DNA of 64,000 bases from Streptomyces sp. CB02980 (GCF_014451325.2 NZ_JACSCH020000003.1:248001-312000); one strand, 5' to 3'; shown: positions 1 through 8,831, counted from the first letter of the stretch. A program made the numbers and translations. The notes: generated from the letters alone by a model not told the origin.

Positions 1-68
1 TTCTCAGCTACTTCGCGCTGCGGACGTGAACGGCCGAAGCGGATATGTGCGGGCGCATACTGGCAGCA

Positions 69-290
69 ATGACAAAGTCGAGTGCACCGAAGCGCTTTTT
101 GCCCACCAGCCCCTTCAAAGCCCCGGTCGCGCTGCCTCCTAAGCAGTTCGCCGTAGGCGACCAGGTCACACACGACGTGCACGGCCTCGGCCGGGTCATC
201 GGCATTGAGGACGGGATCGCGACGGTCGTGGATTTCGGCTCGGCGCAAGAGCGGATCCTGAGTCCGTACGCCAAGATGAGCAAGCTGTAG
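69..290 (+). CDS. Small conserved protein with Tudor/SH3-like C-terminus
   Basis: A 73-residue protein if translation starts at the ATG at 69; an in-frame ATG at 45 would add eight residues and neither start has a strong ribosome binding site. The N-terminal third is basic and proline-rich (KRFLPTSPFKAP). The second half, VGDQVTHDVHGLGRVIGI followed by a VVDFGS strand, resembles the small beta-barrel (Tudor/SH3-like) found at the C-terminus of UvrD/PcrA helicases and in CarD-like proteins, which bind RNA polymerase or nucleic acid. That fold is inferred from motif similarity only. No operon partner is evident. The real-gene call rests on its compact, well-formed domain and GC3 bias; the function is unknown. 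Confidence 0.65.
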   Translation: MTKSSAPKRFLPTSPFKAPVALPPKQFAVGDQVTHDVHGLGRVIGIEDGIATVVDFGSAQERILSPYAKMSKL

Positions 291-338
291 GACCGCCGTG
301 CCCGGTCACGGCACACCAGATCCGTTCATGGACCCGCA

Positions 339-542
339 ATGAAGAGGACCCCTCTCATCGACCTGACCTCGCCGTTCTCCGCTCCGGAAGGGGCGTCCCC
401 CTGCGCCGCTGCAGCATCGCCGCATCCCACCACACATCCCTTCCAGGCGCCCGACTTCGGGGAGACCGAAGCCTTCCTGTTCGACGAGGATGCGCAAGCG
501 TCAGCCTCTGGCACGAGTGCGGCTCGGCGCGAGGCAGGCTAG
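339..542 (+). CDS. Hypothetical small protein (doubtful)
   Basis: A possible 67-residue product rich in Ala, Pro and Ser, with an acidic aromatic patch near the middle (FGETEAFLFDEDAQ). Codon third positions are fairly GC-rich, but there is no clear ribosome binding site before the ATG, no recognisable domain and no conserved neighbour. Reading frames on the opposite strand cover the same bases. It lies in the 0.9-kb stretch 291-1174, where I see no convincing gene. I list it because it is the most plausible forward frame there. Confidence 0.25.
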   Translation: MKRTPLIDLTSPFSAPEGASPCAAAASPHPTTHPFQAPDFGETEAFLFDEDAQASASGTSAARREAG

Positions 543-979
543 CTCCCACTCGTGACGATGGCGTCGGCATCGGGCCACGAGGCGTATCCGTCTCCGTCTC
601 CGTCCACGGCGTGCGCCGACCAGCTCCGTGCGGGTGCGACGGACTCTGATCCGTCACCAGACGAGGCGGCGGTGAGCGGGCGCATGCGCATGGCGGCATG
701 GATGAGGTCGGCCACGAACAGCACGATGCCGATGATGAGCAGGAAGAGGAGCCCGTCGACGATGGCGCCGATGATCGGGGCCAGGAAAAGGCGATATGAG
801 GGGCGCCGCCTCTGTCGGACGGGAAGCTCAGCAGCGGGCCGGCCGGCCCGGTCCCACCGTCGCACCGTCCAGGCGAACGAACAGCAGACGGTGGCGCGTG
901 GGCAGACCGACCGATCCCCGTCATCCGCTCTTCTACGAAGCCCCAGGTCAGCGACCTGGGGCTTCGTCGTTGTCTCCAC
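539..979 (-). CDS. Possible small single-pass membrane protein
   Basis: Only the middle of this frame looks protein-like: about 34 residues (FLAPIIGAIVDGLLFLLIIG and onward) form one very hydrophobic segment that ends with LIHAAMRMRP, typical of a membrane helix followed by a positive patch. The first 70 residues read like non-coding sequence, and they overlap the hairpin at 935-967 and the tRNA-like repeat at 912-932, so the true start would be much further inside. I find no good start codon with a ribosome binding site directly before the helix. It may be a remnant or a coincidence. Confidence 0.2.
   Translation of the reverse strand: METTTKPQVADLGLRRRADDGDRSVCPRATVCCSFAWTVRRWDRAGRPAAELPVRQRRRPSYRLFLAPIIGAIVDGLLFLLIIGIVLFVADLIHAAMRMRPLTAASSGDGSESVAPARSWSAHAVDGDGDGYASWPDADAIVTSGS
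912..967 (+). other. Attachment-site-like tRNA 3'-end remnant plus hairpin (left copy)
   Basis: The 14 bases CCCGTCATCCGCTC at 917-930 match the 3' end of a tRNA acceptor/T-arm. They are followed almost directly by a perfect hairpin with arms AAGCCCCAGGTC and its complement around an AGC loop; the stem extends to 935-967. The same two elements, in the same order and spacing, occur at 11816-11862, where more of the tRNA is present. This arrangement is what integration of a tRNA-targeting element leaves behind. No integrase gene is in the window. Confidence 0.55.
935..967. terminator. Perfect 15-bp hairpin
   Basis: Arms at 935-949 and 953-967 are fully complementary with a 3-base loop. The core is repeated at 11838-11862. 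In Streptomyces such stems without a long T-run act as terminators. Here it would originally have followed a tRNA gene. Confidence 0.6.
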
Positions 980-1174
980 CTCTTCAGGAGTCCCGTACCA
1001 CTGCGCACCGCTTGCCCCCTGATCGGCCTGCTCGGCCTGCTCGGCGGGCTTCTACCGGCGGTTGCAGGGGACGTTGGTAGCGGTCATGCTCCCCCGCCGT
1101 CCACCGACCGGTGGACCCGAGGTTCAACCGGCCGGGCGTGTCGGGCTGCGCCCCCGCCGACCAGGATCTCCGGT

Positions 1175-3394
1175 ATGAGTCAACTCCCTGTGCGGATAGC
1201 CCGTTGGAGCGCCCGGCACGCATGGCGTGCGATCGCCGGCTGGTTCGCGTTCGTCATTCTGTGCCTCGGCGTCGGCATCGCGGTCGGCACCAACGAAGCC
1301 ACTGTCGAGGACTTCCGGGTCGGTGAGGCGGGGCGCGCCGAGGCGATGGCAGCCGAAGGGGGCCTGCAGCGCAGGCCCACCGAGCAGATCGTGTTCTACG
1401 CCAAGTCCGGACCGCTGGACATGGCCGCAGCCGACTCCGCGGCCCGGGACCTCACCGAGCGGATGCGGAAGCTGCCCGAGGTGGACAGTGTGGCGGCCCC
1501 GGTCCGCTCCAAGGACGGCAAGGTACTCAGGGTCTCGGTGGTCCTGAAGGGCCCCGAGCTGGACGGCAGGAAGAACGTCGCCCCGCTCCTCGAGCAGACC
1601 GCGATGGTGCGCGACGGCCACCCGGACCTGGTCGTGGAGGAGACCGGCTCCCCCTCCATCAGCAAGGGCGTCAATGATCAGCGCGGGAAGGACCTCGCGC
1701 TCTCCGAGCGCATCACGCTGCCGGTCACGCTCATCACCCTGCTGATCGTCTTCGGATCGGTGGTCATGGCCGGTGTGCCGCTGCTGCTCGCGCTTTCCTC
1801 GATCACCGGCGCCCTGGGGCTGTCCATGATCGCGTCCCACGTCCTGCCCGACCCCGGTGTCGGGACCAACATGATCCTGCTCATCGGCCTGGCGGTGGGA
1901 GTCGACTACACGCTCTTCTACCTCAAGCGTGAACGCGAGGAACGGGCCCGTGCTGGTGGCCGGCTCAGCTCGGAAGCCCTGGTGGAGCTGGCAGCGGCGA
2001 CCGCGGGCCGGTCCATCCTGGTCTCCGGCCTCGCTGTGATCGTCTCCACCGCCACCCTGTATCTGGCCGGGGACGTCATCTTCTCCTCGCTGGCGACGGG
2101 GACCATCCTGGTCGTGGCGGTCGCCATGGTGAGCGCCCTGACCGTACTTCCCGCACTCCTTGTGACGATCGGCCACAGGACCGAGCGCCGTTCGGCCCGC
2201 AAGGCCGCTCGCCGGGCGAGCCGCGGCAAGCCGGTCCGTACGAAGCGGGCGGAGGCCGAAACGGGCCGAGTGTTCGGCGCCCTGCTGCGGCCCGCGCAGA
2301 AGCGTCCCGCCGTCACCCTGTGCGTATCGGTGCTGGTCATGCTCGCCCTGGCGGCGCCCGCGCTCGGCCTGAAGCTCATCGACCCGGGCAAGGACACCTT
2401 CTCCCGCGACATCCCGGCCATGCAGGTCTATGACCGGCTGAACGCGGCCTTCCCGGAGCTTTTGGTCAAGCATGAGGTCGTCGCCCGCTCCACCCCGGAC
2501 CGGGCCCCGGAGGTGAGGCATGCTCTGGCGGACCTCGGCCGGCGGGCGCAGGCCGACCCTCTGTTCGCCGGGAATGCCGTGCCGGAGGTGCGTACGTCGG
2601 CCGACGGCCGGATCAGCGTGCTGGAGCTGGCCGTCCCGTTCCCCGCGCCCTCCGCCGAAGCGACCGAGTCACTCGGCCATCTCCGTAAGGACTATCTGCC
2701 CGCCACGGTCGGCAAGCTGTCCGGCGTGGAGACAGGGGTGAGCGGTGATGTGGCCCGGGGCGCCGACTACGTGCATCACGAGAACAGCAAGCTGCCGCTG
2801 GTCATCGGGTTCCTGCTGCTGGTGACCTTCGTGATGACCGTGTGGGCGTTCCGCTCGGTGGTCATCGGCCTGATCGGCGTCGTACTCAATCTGCTGTCCG
2901 CCGGGGCCTCGCTCGGCCTGCTGGTCGTGTTCTTCCAGGGGACGTGGGCAGAGGACCTGCTGGCCTTCGACTCCCTCGGCGCGATCGCCTCCCGGGTGCC
3001 GCTGTTCCTCTTCGTGATCCTCTTCGGCCTGTCGATGGACTACCAGGTGTTCGTGGTCAGCCGGATCCAGGAGGCCATGCACAACGGCATGTCGGCCCGC
3101 GAGGCGGTGCTGGACGGCATCACCCGGTCAGCCAAGGTGGTGACCAGCGCGGCGATCGTGATGGTGACGGTGTTCGGCGCCTTCGTCGCCCTGCATCTCA
3201 CCGAGATGAAGCAGATGGGCTTCTGTCTGGCGGTGGCCGTACTGCTGGACGCCGTGGTCATCCGGCTCATGGTCCTGCCGTCTCTCCTGCTGCTGCTCGG
3301 CGAGCGGGCATGGTGGCCGCTTCGGCCGACGCGGTCGTCCCTTACGGCGCCGATCACCGCCCCGGCTGCCCGTCCGCGCGAGAACGTAGTCTGA
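1175..3394 (+). CDS. MMPL family RND-type transporter
   Basis: A 739-residue inner-membrane protein of the MMPL family (MmpL/ActII-3-like), which exports lipids, pigments or drugs using the proton gradient. It has the family's duplicated plan: an N-terminal helix (about residues 17-38), an extracytoplasmic domain to about 180, a block of helices to about 330, then a second helix (about 385), second external domain and second helix block (about 540-720). The proton-relay Asp-Tyr pairs are visible in both halves, GLAVGVDYTLFY and ILFGLSMDYQVF. The ATG at 1175 follows CAGGATCTCC. The stop is 5 bases before the sensor kinase start, so the three genes 1175-5227 form one operon. The kinase/regulator pair probably controls or senses the exporter's substrate; that substrate is unknown. 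Confidence 0.93.
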   Translation: MSQLPVRIARWSARHAWRAIAGWFAFVILCLGVGIAVGTNEATVEDFRVGEAGRAEAMAAEGGLQRRPTEQIVFYAKSGPLDMAAADSAARDLTERMRKLPEVDSVAAPVRSKDGKVLRVSVVLKGPELDGRKNVAPLLEQTAMVRDGHPDLVVEETGSPSISKGVNDQRGKDLALSERITLPVTLITLLIVFGSVVMAGVPLLLALSSITGALGLSMIASHVLPDPGVGTNMILLIGLAVGVDYTLFYLKREREERARAGGRLSSEALVELAAATAGRSILVSGLAVIVSTATLYLAGDVIFSSLATGTILVVAVAMVSALTVLPALLVTIGHRTERRSARKAARRASRGKPVRTKRAEAETGRVFGALLRPAQKRPAVTLCVSVLVMLALAAPALGLKLIDPGKDTFSRDIPAMQVYDRLNAAFPELLVKHEVVARSTPDRAPEVRHALADLGRRAQADPLFAGNAVPEVRTSADGRISVLELAVPFPAPSAEATESLGHLRKDYLPATVGKLSGVETGVSGDVARGADYVHHENSKLPLVIGFLLLVTFVMTVWAFRSVVIGLIGVVLNLLSAGASLGLLVVFFQGTWAEDLLAFDSLGAIASRVPLFLFVILFGLSMDYQVFVVSRIQEAMHNGMSAREAVLDGITRSAKVVTSAAIVMVTVFGAFVALHLTEMKQMGFCLAVAVLLDAVVIRLMVLPSLLLLLGERAWWPLRPTRSSLTAPITAPAARPRENVV

Positions 3395-3399
3395 CGATC

Positions 3400-4581
3400 A
3401 TGCTTCAACGGCCACAGCACGGCGACCCGTTCTGGATATGGATGCTCCACTGGTGGGACGTCATGTCCTGGGTGATCATCGGTCTGCTGGTCGTGATCAC
3501 CATCGTGGGAGACACCCCCGGCACGGCCAAGTACGGGTCGCTGGCGCTGCTGGCACTTCTCGGCATCTGTTACGGGCTCGTGCGCAGACGCCCCGGCAAT
3601 CCGGTGCTCGGTGCGTACGTCTATCTGGCCCTGCTCGTCCTCGTCCTGGGCGGACTCGCCTACCTCCGCGACGGCTTCGGGGTGCTGTACACGCTGGCGC
3701 TCTCGCAGTTCGTCATCTTCGTGAACAGTTTGCGGTCCGCGATCGTCTACAGCGGGCTCGGCGCCGTGGCGATCACAGTCGGCGGCAGCCTGCGGGAGGG
3801 CTGGAATGCCGATGTTCTCACCACCAACACCACCTCTTCGCTCGCTGTCTACGCGGTGAGCGTCCTGATCGCCGTACTGACGCCCCGGGCTCTCAAGCTG
3901 CGCGACGAACGCGCCCAGCTGCGCGCCGAGTTGAAAAGCACCCAGCTGAGCCTGGCCGAGGCGCACCGGCTCCAGGGCGCTGCAGAGGAGCGAGAGCGCC
4001 TCGCGCGGGAGATCCACGACACCCTCGCCCAGGGCTTCGCCTCCATCATCGCGCTGGCAGAGGCAGCCCGCTCCGGCCTCGAAACCGATACGGAGAGGAG
4101 CGCGCAGCAGCTGCAATCCATCGAGCAGACCGCCCGCGAAAACCTCGCCGAGGCCCGTGTCCTCGTCGGCTCGGCCCCCCAGAGCGGCGTGGCCCCCGGC
4201 TCGGCGGCCAGAACACTGCGGCGGGCCCTGGACCGGTTCACCGAGGACACCGGGGTCACCGTCACCGCAGACCTGCCGGACATCGAGTGCGACCAGCAGG
4301 CTCGGATCGCGCTGCTCCGCTGCACTCAGGAGTCCCTCGCCAACATCCGCAAGCACGCGGCAGCCTCCGCCGTGGACATCGTCCTGGCACAGCAGTCGTT
4401 CGGCATCGAGCTGGAAATCATCGACGACGGACGGGGCTTCGTGGTCGAGGAGTCCCGGGGCTTCGGACTCAACGGCATGCGTAAACGCCTCGCCGAACTC
4501 GGCGGCGAACTCACCGTCACCAGCTCGGTCGGAGACGGCACCCGCATCCTCGCCATGATTCCCACGAACGGTCAGGTGTGA
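3400..4581 (+). CDS. Two-component sensor histidine kinase (NarL/DesK class)
   Basis: A 393-residue kinase. Roughly the first 160 residues are hydrophobic with five or six predicted membrane spans and little external sequence, so the signal is probably sensed within the membrane. A coiled linker follows (LRDERAQLRAELKSTQLSL). The HisKA_3 dimerisation domain has the phospho-acceptor in REIHDTLAQG, His206. The ATP-binding domain shows the N box (ESLANIRKH), DDGRGF and GFGLNGMRKR. ATG at 3400 lies 5 bases after the transporter stop, and the response regulator begins 1 base after this stop. The fused reading of kinase and regulator as one operon is direct from the spacing. The stimulus is not predictable. 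Confidence 0.93.
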   Translation: MLQRPQHGDPFWIWMLHWWDVMSWVIIGLLVVITIVGDTPGTAKYGSLALLALLGICYGLVRRRPGNPVLGAYVYLALLVLVLGGLAYLRDGFGVLYTLALSQFVIFVNSLRSAIVYSGLGAVAITVGGSLREGWNADVLTTNTTSSLAVYAVSVLIAVLTPRALKLRDERAQLRAELKSTQLSLAEAHRLQGAAEERERLAREIHDTLAQGFASIIALAEAARSGLETDTERSAQQLQSIEQTARENLAEARVLVGSAPQSGVAPGSAARTLRRALDRFTEDTGVTVTADLPDIECDQQARIALLRCTQESLANIRKHAAASAVDIVLAQQSFGIELEIIDDGRGFVVEESRGFGLNGMRKRLAELGGELTVTSSVGDGTRILAMIPTNGQV

Positions 4582-4582
4582 C

Positions 4583-5227
4583 ATGACAACATCGACAGAC
4601 GTGCTCCGTATCATCCTGGCCGACGACCACACAGTGATGCGCGCCGGCCTGGTTGCGCTGCTGGCCTCCGAGCCCACCATCGACATCGTCGGCGAAGCGG
4701 GCGACGGCCGGGCGGCGGTCGAGCTGGTCGACCGGCTGCAGCCCGACCTGGCGCTGCTGGATCTGCGGATGCCGGTGCTCGACGGGGCGGGTGCCACCGC
4801 CGAGATCGTCGCGGGCCGTCAGGGCACTCGCGTGCTGATCCTGACCACCTACGACACCGACACCGAGATCGAGCATGCCGTAGAGGCGGGCGCGACCGGC
4901 TACCTCCTCAAGGACGCCACCCGCGAGCAGCTCGTCGAGGCCATTCACTCTGCATCCCGGGGCGAGACCGTTCTGGCCCCGCGCGTCGCGCAGCGTCTGG
5001 TGACCAAGATGCGGCAGCCCTCGCCGGTGACGCTCACCGCGCGGGAGGTGGACGTGCTGAATGCCGTTGCAGACGGCCTGTCCAATCCGGAGATCGGCAA
5101 GCGCCTGGTCATCTCTGAGGCCACGGTGAAGACCCATCTGCTCCGGATCTTCGCCAAGCTGAACGTCAGCGACCGCACACGCGCGGTCGTGCTGGCCCTG
5201 GAAGGGGGTCTGCTGGACCGGCGTTAG
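4583..5227 (+). CDS. LuxR/NarL-type response regulator
   Basis: A 214-residue DNA-binding regulator. The receiver domain spans about residues 8-125, with the acidic pocket ILADDHT, the phosphorylation site Asp60 in LLDLRMPV, the switch Thr/Ser region ILTTYD and the conserved Lys in GYLLKD. A LuxR-type helix-turn-helix follows at about 150-210 (TLTAREVDVLNAVADGLSNP, ATVKTHLLRIFAKL). It starts one base after the kinase stop, so it is the cognate partner and probably regulates the MMPL exporter operon. No operator could be assigned. Confidence 0.94.
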   Translation: MTTSTDVLRIILADDHTVMRAGLVALLASEPTIDIVGEAGDGRAAVELVDRLQPDLALLDLRMPVLDGAGATAEIVAGRQGTRVLILTTYDTDTEIEHAVEAGATGYLLKDATREQLVEAIHSASRGETVLAPRVAQRLVTKMRQPSPVTLTAREVDVLNAVADGLSNPEIGKRLVISEATVKTHLLRIFAKLNVSDRTRAVVLALEGGLLDRR

Positions 5228-5777
5228 CCCGCCGACTGCTCGTGGACGTACTCCACCAACGGCCGGCATCTTCGACGAACCCGCCTCCTGAGGCCGGGCG
5301 CCCACGCCTGTCCACGTCCGCTGTGGCTCGGCCTGAGCCGATTGCGGAGCGGTTGCGCCCGCAGGCGTCGGCTCTCGGCTGCAGCCCCTGCGGACCGCCA
5401 CCGCCTTCGCAACACCCATAGAACGCGCTCGTAACGGCGCCTTCCCAGCACGTGCCCCATCCGTGCCCTTCAGAGCGGCGAACATCGGATGACAACGGCT
5501 CCGAAGGCGTCTCCAACGCAAGCCTTGGAGGGGTTTCTGCAGGGCAGGCACCACGCGAACGGCCCGAGCGGCGGTCACCACGCCTGATCCGAGGTCTCCG
5601 CGATCAGCGACCTGAACAGCGCGGACGATCGAACCGGAGCTCACGCTCCCGAAACACTACGCTCGGGGTGAATCAATATCTACGCCCGCGGGCTGAGAGT
5701 TTAACGGGCCCCGCAGGGAGAGTATTTGCTCTAACGCGCAGAGCGGGATTATTTTACGCACCGAAGCCACTGCGGCA
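5228..5777. other. Long gap before the first cold-shock gene
   Basis: No convincing gene in about 550 bases. The frames present are short, overlap each other and lack ribosome binding sites. Base composition falls noticeably in AT-richer patches towards the cold-shock leader (around 5690-5760). The segment contains the 20-base sequence ACGTGCCCCATCCGTGCCCT (5450-5469), which recurs exactly at 11657-11676. Confidence 0.6.
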
Positions 5778-5964
5778 TGCTATTGTCGATCTCGGTTGCA
5801 GTTTTGGTACCCAAAAACTTCAAGCGTCTCTGTTCAATCTTCATGCGATCTTCATGACGTAGGCGGCGCTTTGTATTTCCGGTCATTTTCCGGTCGGGGC
5901 ATCATCGCGGCGACACGGCATCCGCACAGTGCGGATGCCGGCGTACTGCCCAAAGGAGAAATGA
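5778..5964 (+). promoter_or_regulatory. Cold-shock gene promoter and structured 5' leader (copy A)
   Basis: The block TGCTATTGTCGATCTCGG-TTGCAGTT (5778-5803) is conserved at 29421-29446 before the second cold-shock gene and contains a TANNNT -10-like element. A leader of about 150 bases follows. It ends in a hairpin (CGGCATCCGC at 5916-5925, loop ACAGT, GCGGATGCCG at 5931-5940) 11 bases before the ribosome binding site AAAGGAG. The paralogue has a hairpin of different sequence at the equivalent place. Long structured leaders are known to regulate cold-shock mRNAs; temperature control here is inferred. Confidence 0.6.
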
Positions 5965-5965
5965 C

Positions 5966-6169
5966 ATGGCTGCTGGCACCGTGAAGTGGTTCAACGCGGA
6001 AAAGGGCTTCGGCTTCATCGAGCAGGACGGTGGCGGCCCCGACGTGTTCGCCCACTACTCGAACATCGCCGCCCAGGGCTTCCGCGAGCTGCAGGAAGGC
6101 CAGAAGGTCACCTTCGACATCGCGCAGGGCCAGAAGGGCCCGACGGCCGAGAACATCGTTCCCGCCTGA
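5966..6169 (+). CDS. Cold-shock protein (CspA family)
   Basis: A 67-residue single cold-shock domain, the normal length for the family. It has RNP1 (KGFGFIEQ) and RNP2 (VFAHYSNI), the aromatic patches that bind single-stranded RNA and DNA. CspA-type proteins act as RNA chaperones at low temperature or during growth transitions. The ATG at 5966 follows AAAGGAGAAATGAC. It is nearly identical to the product at 29598-29801, differing at about five residues. A strong terminator follows at 6186-6227, and an RNA helicase gene lies downstream, a functionally coherent pairing. Confidence 0.96.
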   Translation: MAAGTVKWFNAEKGFGFIEQDGGGPDVFAHYSNIAAQGFRELQEGQKVTFDIAQGQKGPTAENIVPA

Positions 6170-6185
6170 AGCTGACGCGTAGTTC

Positions 6186-6227
6186 GTAGCTGGGGCCCGC
6201 ATCCCTCGGGGTGCGGGCCCCAGCTAC
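6186..6227 (+). terminator. Terminator after cold-shock gene A
   Basis: A 16-bp perfect stem with outer arms GTAGCTGGGGCCCGCA and its complement around a 10-base loop, 16 bases after the stop codon. The equivalent stem after the second cold-shock gene (29834-29870) is of similar design. Confidence 0.8.
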
Positions 6228-6509
6228 ACGCATTTTCCGGCAGTGGTTCCACTGGTAGGGCGACCGCCGGTGACCACCGCCCACGGACCCCCAGGGACGC
6301 CGCCGCTTCGAGCCCGCGTCCCGCTGTTGTCCTGGATTTCGACGTTCGTCTGACGTCACTCCATTTCAGATTCAGCGCCTGCGCCGACACGGATTCCATG
6401 CGGGCGAGATTCGCTTTCGCATTCTCTTCGGCCCGTTCTTATGGTTCCCCGCACTGCTCCACCGTTGCGGGAATTCCTTGGTGACGTGCCGCATCAAGGA
6501 AGGTTCTGA
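6228..6509 (+). other. Leader region of the RNA helicase gene
   Basis: About 280 bases without a gene between the cold-shock terminator and the helicase ATG. It is less GC-rich than the flanks, with runs such as TTTCAGATTCA and TTCGCTTTCGCATT, and is probably the promoter and 5' leader of the helicase. The decamer TGCGGGAATT (6466-6475) also occurs at 29956-29965, upstream of the small gene in the second cassette. This suggests both derive from one ancestral region. Confidence 0.45.
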
Positions 6510-8024
6510 ATGAACCCCACACGTACGAACAGCCGCTCCTCCCGCAACCGCCGCAGCACCGGCGGCTCCGGTTTCGGCTCCACCGCCGCTCCGGTTCGGG
6601 CCGGTCGCTTCGGTTCGTCCGCCCCCAGTCGTACGGGAGGCCCGAGCCGTTCGGGCGGCCACGGCCGCCGGCCCGCCGCGGTACAGGGAGAGTTCGCCCT
6701 CCCGAAGACGATCACCCCCTCGCTGCCCTCCGTCGAGGCGTTCGGCGAACTCGACATGCCCAGGGAGCTCCTGGCCGCGCTCACCGGGCAGGGCGTGTCC
6801 GTGCCGTTCCCGATCCAGGGCGCGACCCTGCCGAACTCCCTCGTGGGTCGTGACGTGCTGGGCCGCGGCCGGACCGGCTCCGGCAAGACCCTCGCCTTCG
6901 GCCTGGCCCTCCTGGCCCGCACCGCCGGGCAACGCGCCGAGCCCCGCCGGCCGCTCGCCCTCGTCCTCGTCCCGACACGCGAGCTGGCCCAGCAGGTGAC
7001 CGACGCCCTCACGCCCTACGCACGCGCCGTCAAGCTGCGACTGGCGACCGTGGTCGGCGGCATGCCCATCGGACGCCAGGCCGGTGCCCTGCGCGGGGGT
7101 GCCGAAGTCGTCGTCGCCACGCCCGGTCGCCTCAAGGACCTCATCGACCGAGGTGACTGCGGGCTGAGCCAGGTCGCGATCTCCGTCCTGGACGAGGCCG
7201 ACCAGATGGCCGACATGGGATTCATGCCCCAGGTCACCGCCCTCCTGGACCAGGTGCGCCCCGAAGGCCAGCGGATGCTGTTCTCCGCCACCCTGGACCG
7301 CAACGTCGACCTCCTGGTCCGCCGCTACCTCACCGACCCCGTCGTCCACTCCGTCGACCCCTCCCAGGGCGCGGTCACCACGATGGAACACCACCTCCTG
7401 CACGTGCACGGCGCCGACAAGCACCGGGTGACGACGGAGATCGCGGCGCGCGAGGGCCGGGTGATCATGTTCCTGGACACCAAGCACGCCGTGGACCGGC
7501 TCACCCAGGACCTCCTCGACAGCGGAGTGCGCGCCGCGGCACTCCACGGCGGCAAGTCCCAGCCCCAGCGCACCCGCACCCTCGCCCAGTTCAAGACCGG
7601 ACACGTCACCGTCCTGGTCGCCACGAACGTCGCCGCCCGTGGCATCCACGTCGACAACCTCGACCTCGTCGTCAACGTGGACCCGCCGACCGACCACAAG
7701 GACTACCTCCACCGCGGCGGCCGCACCGCCCGCGCGGGCGAGTCCGGCAGCGTCGTCACCCTGGTCACCTCCCACCAGCGCCGCGGCCTGAACCGCCTCA
7801 TGGCCGACGCCGGCATCGTCCCCCAGACCACCCAGGTCCGCTCCGGCGAGGAAGCCCTCCACCGGATCACCGGCGCCCGGACCCCCTCCGGCGTCCCGGT
7901 CACCATCACCGCGCCGGCGGCCGCGCCGCGTAAGCGCGGCCCGGTGTCCCGCGGTCGACGCAGTCCCGCTGCGGCGGCCCGCCGCGTGAGCGCGCGGCAG
8001 TCCGCCGTCGACGCGGCGGCCTGA
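6510..8024 (+). CDS. DEAD-box ATP-dependent RNA helicase
   Basis: A 504-residue helicase of the RhlE/CsdA-like group, which unwinds structured RNA and often acts with cold-shock proteins. After a basic Ser/Arg/Gly-rich N-terminal tail (about 70 residues) come the Q motif (FPIQGATLP), Walker A (GRTGSGKT, Lys126), PTRELAQQ, ATPGRL, DEAD (Asp228), SAT (LFSATL), then the second RecA domain with ARGIHV and HRGGRTARAG. The C-terminus is again Arg-rich. Both tails are typical low-complexity RNA-binding extensions. ATG at 6510 follows AAGGAAGG. A CBS-like gene starts 45 bases after the stop and may be co-transcribed. Confidence 0.96.
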   Translation: MNPTRTNSRSSRNRRSTGGSGFGSTAAPVRAGRFGSSAPSRTGGPSRSGGHGRRPAAVQGEFALPKTITPSLPSVEAFGELDMPRELLAALTGQGVSVPFPIQGATLPNSLVGRDVLGRGRTGSGKTLAFGLALLARTAGQRAEPRRPLALVLVPTRELAQQVTDALTPYARAVKLRLATVVGGMPIGRQAGALRGGAEVVVATPGRLKDLIDRGDCGLSQVAISVLDEADQMADMGFMPQVTALLDQVRPEGQRMLFSATLDRNVDLLVRRYLTDPVVHSVDPSQGAVTTMEHHLLHVHGADKHRVTTEIAAREGRVIMFLDTKHAVDRLTQDLLDSGVRAAALHGGKSQPQRTRTLAQFKTGHVTVLVATNVAARGIHVDNLDLVVNVDPPTDHKDYLHRGGRTARAGESGSVVTLVTSHQRRGLNRLMADAGIVPQTTQVRSGEEALHRITGARTPSGVPVTITAPAAAPRKRGPVSRGRRSPAAAARRVSARQSAVDAAA

Positions 8025-8069
8025 ACGCCACGTGAGCAGGAAACCGACCCACCTCTGCAGGAGGCACTT

Positions 8070-8471
8070 TTGACGCTGGTCCAGACGCAGCCCCGCTCGG
8101 CGAACGCCACCCCTATGCACAGGACGGTGGCCGACGCCATGGACATGGCCGCACCGCAGGTCTGCGATGACATGACCGTCGAAGTGGCCCTGTCCGTCGT
8201 GATCAGTGCCCGCGCGGGGCATCTGCTCATCTGTGACGACGACGGGCTGTGCACCCGGCTGGTCACCCGGGCCCAGCTCGCCGCCGTCCGTGACAGTGAC
8301 GCGTACACGGACCGCATCCGGCTGCGCGACGTCCCCGGCGACCGCGGGCCGTTCACCGCACCCCGCACCCCGATGAACCAGGCCGAATACCCGATGCGCC
8401 ACCGCCGGCTCGACGCCCTGCCCGTCGTGGCCGAACAAGGCAGCGCTCCGGGCGTCCTCGCCCCTGCCTGA
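8070..8471 (+). CDS. CBS-domain-like small protein
   Basis: A 133-residue product starting at TTG 8070, chosen because GCAGGAGG stands 5 bases upstream. The sequence (TVADAMDMAAPQVCDDMTVE, then VVISARAGHLLICDDDGLCT, then a second half ending RLDALPVV) matches the alternating pattern of a CBS pair, though the second motif is short and diverged. CBS pairs bind adenosyl ligands and regulate partner proteins. It sits between the helicase and a small conserved gene in the same orientation. No partner enzyme is evident, so its role in the cold-shock cassette is unknown. Confidence 0.75.
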   Translation: MTLVQTQPRSANATPMHRTVADAMDMAAPQVCDDMTVEVALSVVISARAGHLLICDDDGLCTRLVTRAQLAAVRDSDAYTDRIRLRDVPGDRGPFTAPRTPMNQAEYPMRHRRLDALPVVAEQGSAPGVLAPA

Positions 8472-8519
8472 ACCGCCTACCGCGGCCGGACCCTTCTCTC
8501 CTTCCCCCTGTGAGGCACC

Positions 8520-8831
8520 ATGCGCTGCGTCATCGCCCGGTTCCCGTTCGATCTGACCAAGAGCGGCGTCCTGGAATCCATGAAGGGCATCAAGCCCGAG
8601 GAGGTCATCGGCGAATCCGTGATCATCGGCCGCCGCACCTACCCCGTCAAACAGGTCGGCCAGGTCATCACCCGCCAGGACCGCCGCGACTTCAGCGCCG
8701 ACGAAGTCCTGCGGGCAATGACCCGGCTCGGCTTCACCTGCCGCGGCCTTCCCCAGAACGCCGCACCCGCACACGCCCTCACCTCGGTCCAGCAGGCATC
8801 CGCGCTGCTCGGCACCCCGGTGACCGTCTGA
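8520..8831 (+). CDS. Conserved small protein of the cold-shock cassette (copy A)
   Basis: A 103-residue protein that I do not recognise as a named family. It starts MRCVIARFPFDLTKSGVLES and has a basic middle (IIGRRTYPVKQVGQVI, TRQDRRDFSADEV). The first 78 residues are very similar to the product at 30010-30282, and both follow a cold-shock gene. ATG at 8520 follows TGTGAGGCACC. Conservation of two copies with most differences conservative shows it is a real gene. The C-terminal 25 residues are unrelated between copies. Function unknown; association with cold-shock genes is the only clue. Confidence 0.85.
   Translation: MRCVIARFPFDLTKSGVLESMKGIKPEEVIGESVIIGRRTYPVKQVGQVITRQDRRDFSADEVLRAMTRLGFTCRGLPQNAAPAHALTSVQQASALLGTPVTV

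Noticed and set aside
3040..4797. A 585-residue minus-strand frame
   Set aside because: It covers the histidine kinase and parts of both neighbours on the opposite strand and has no domain structure.
5452..5862. A 136-residue plus-strand frame upstream of the cold-shock gene
   Set aside because: It spans the conserved cold-shock promoter block and AT-rich leader, lacks coding bias and has no counterpart before the second cold-shock gene.
6372..8774. An 800-residue minus-strand frame
   Set aside because: It is the antisense of the DEAD-box helicase and neighbouring genes. Its composition (Gly/Val/His/Asp-rich with no domain) is typical of GC-rich shadow frames.
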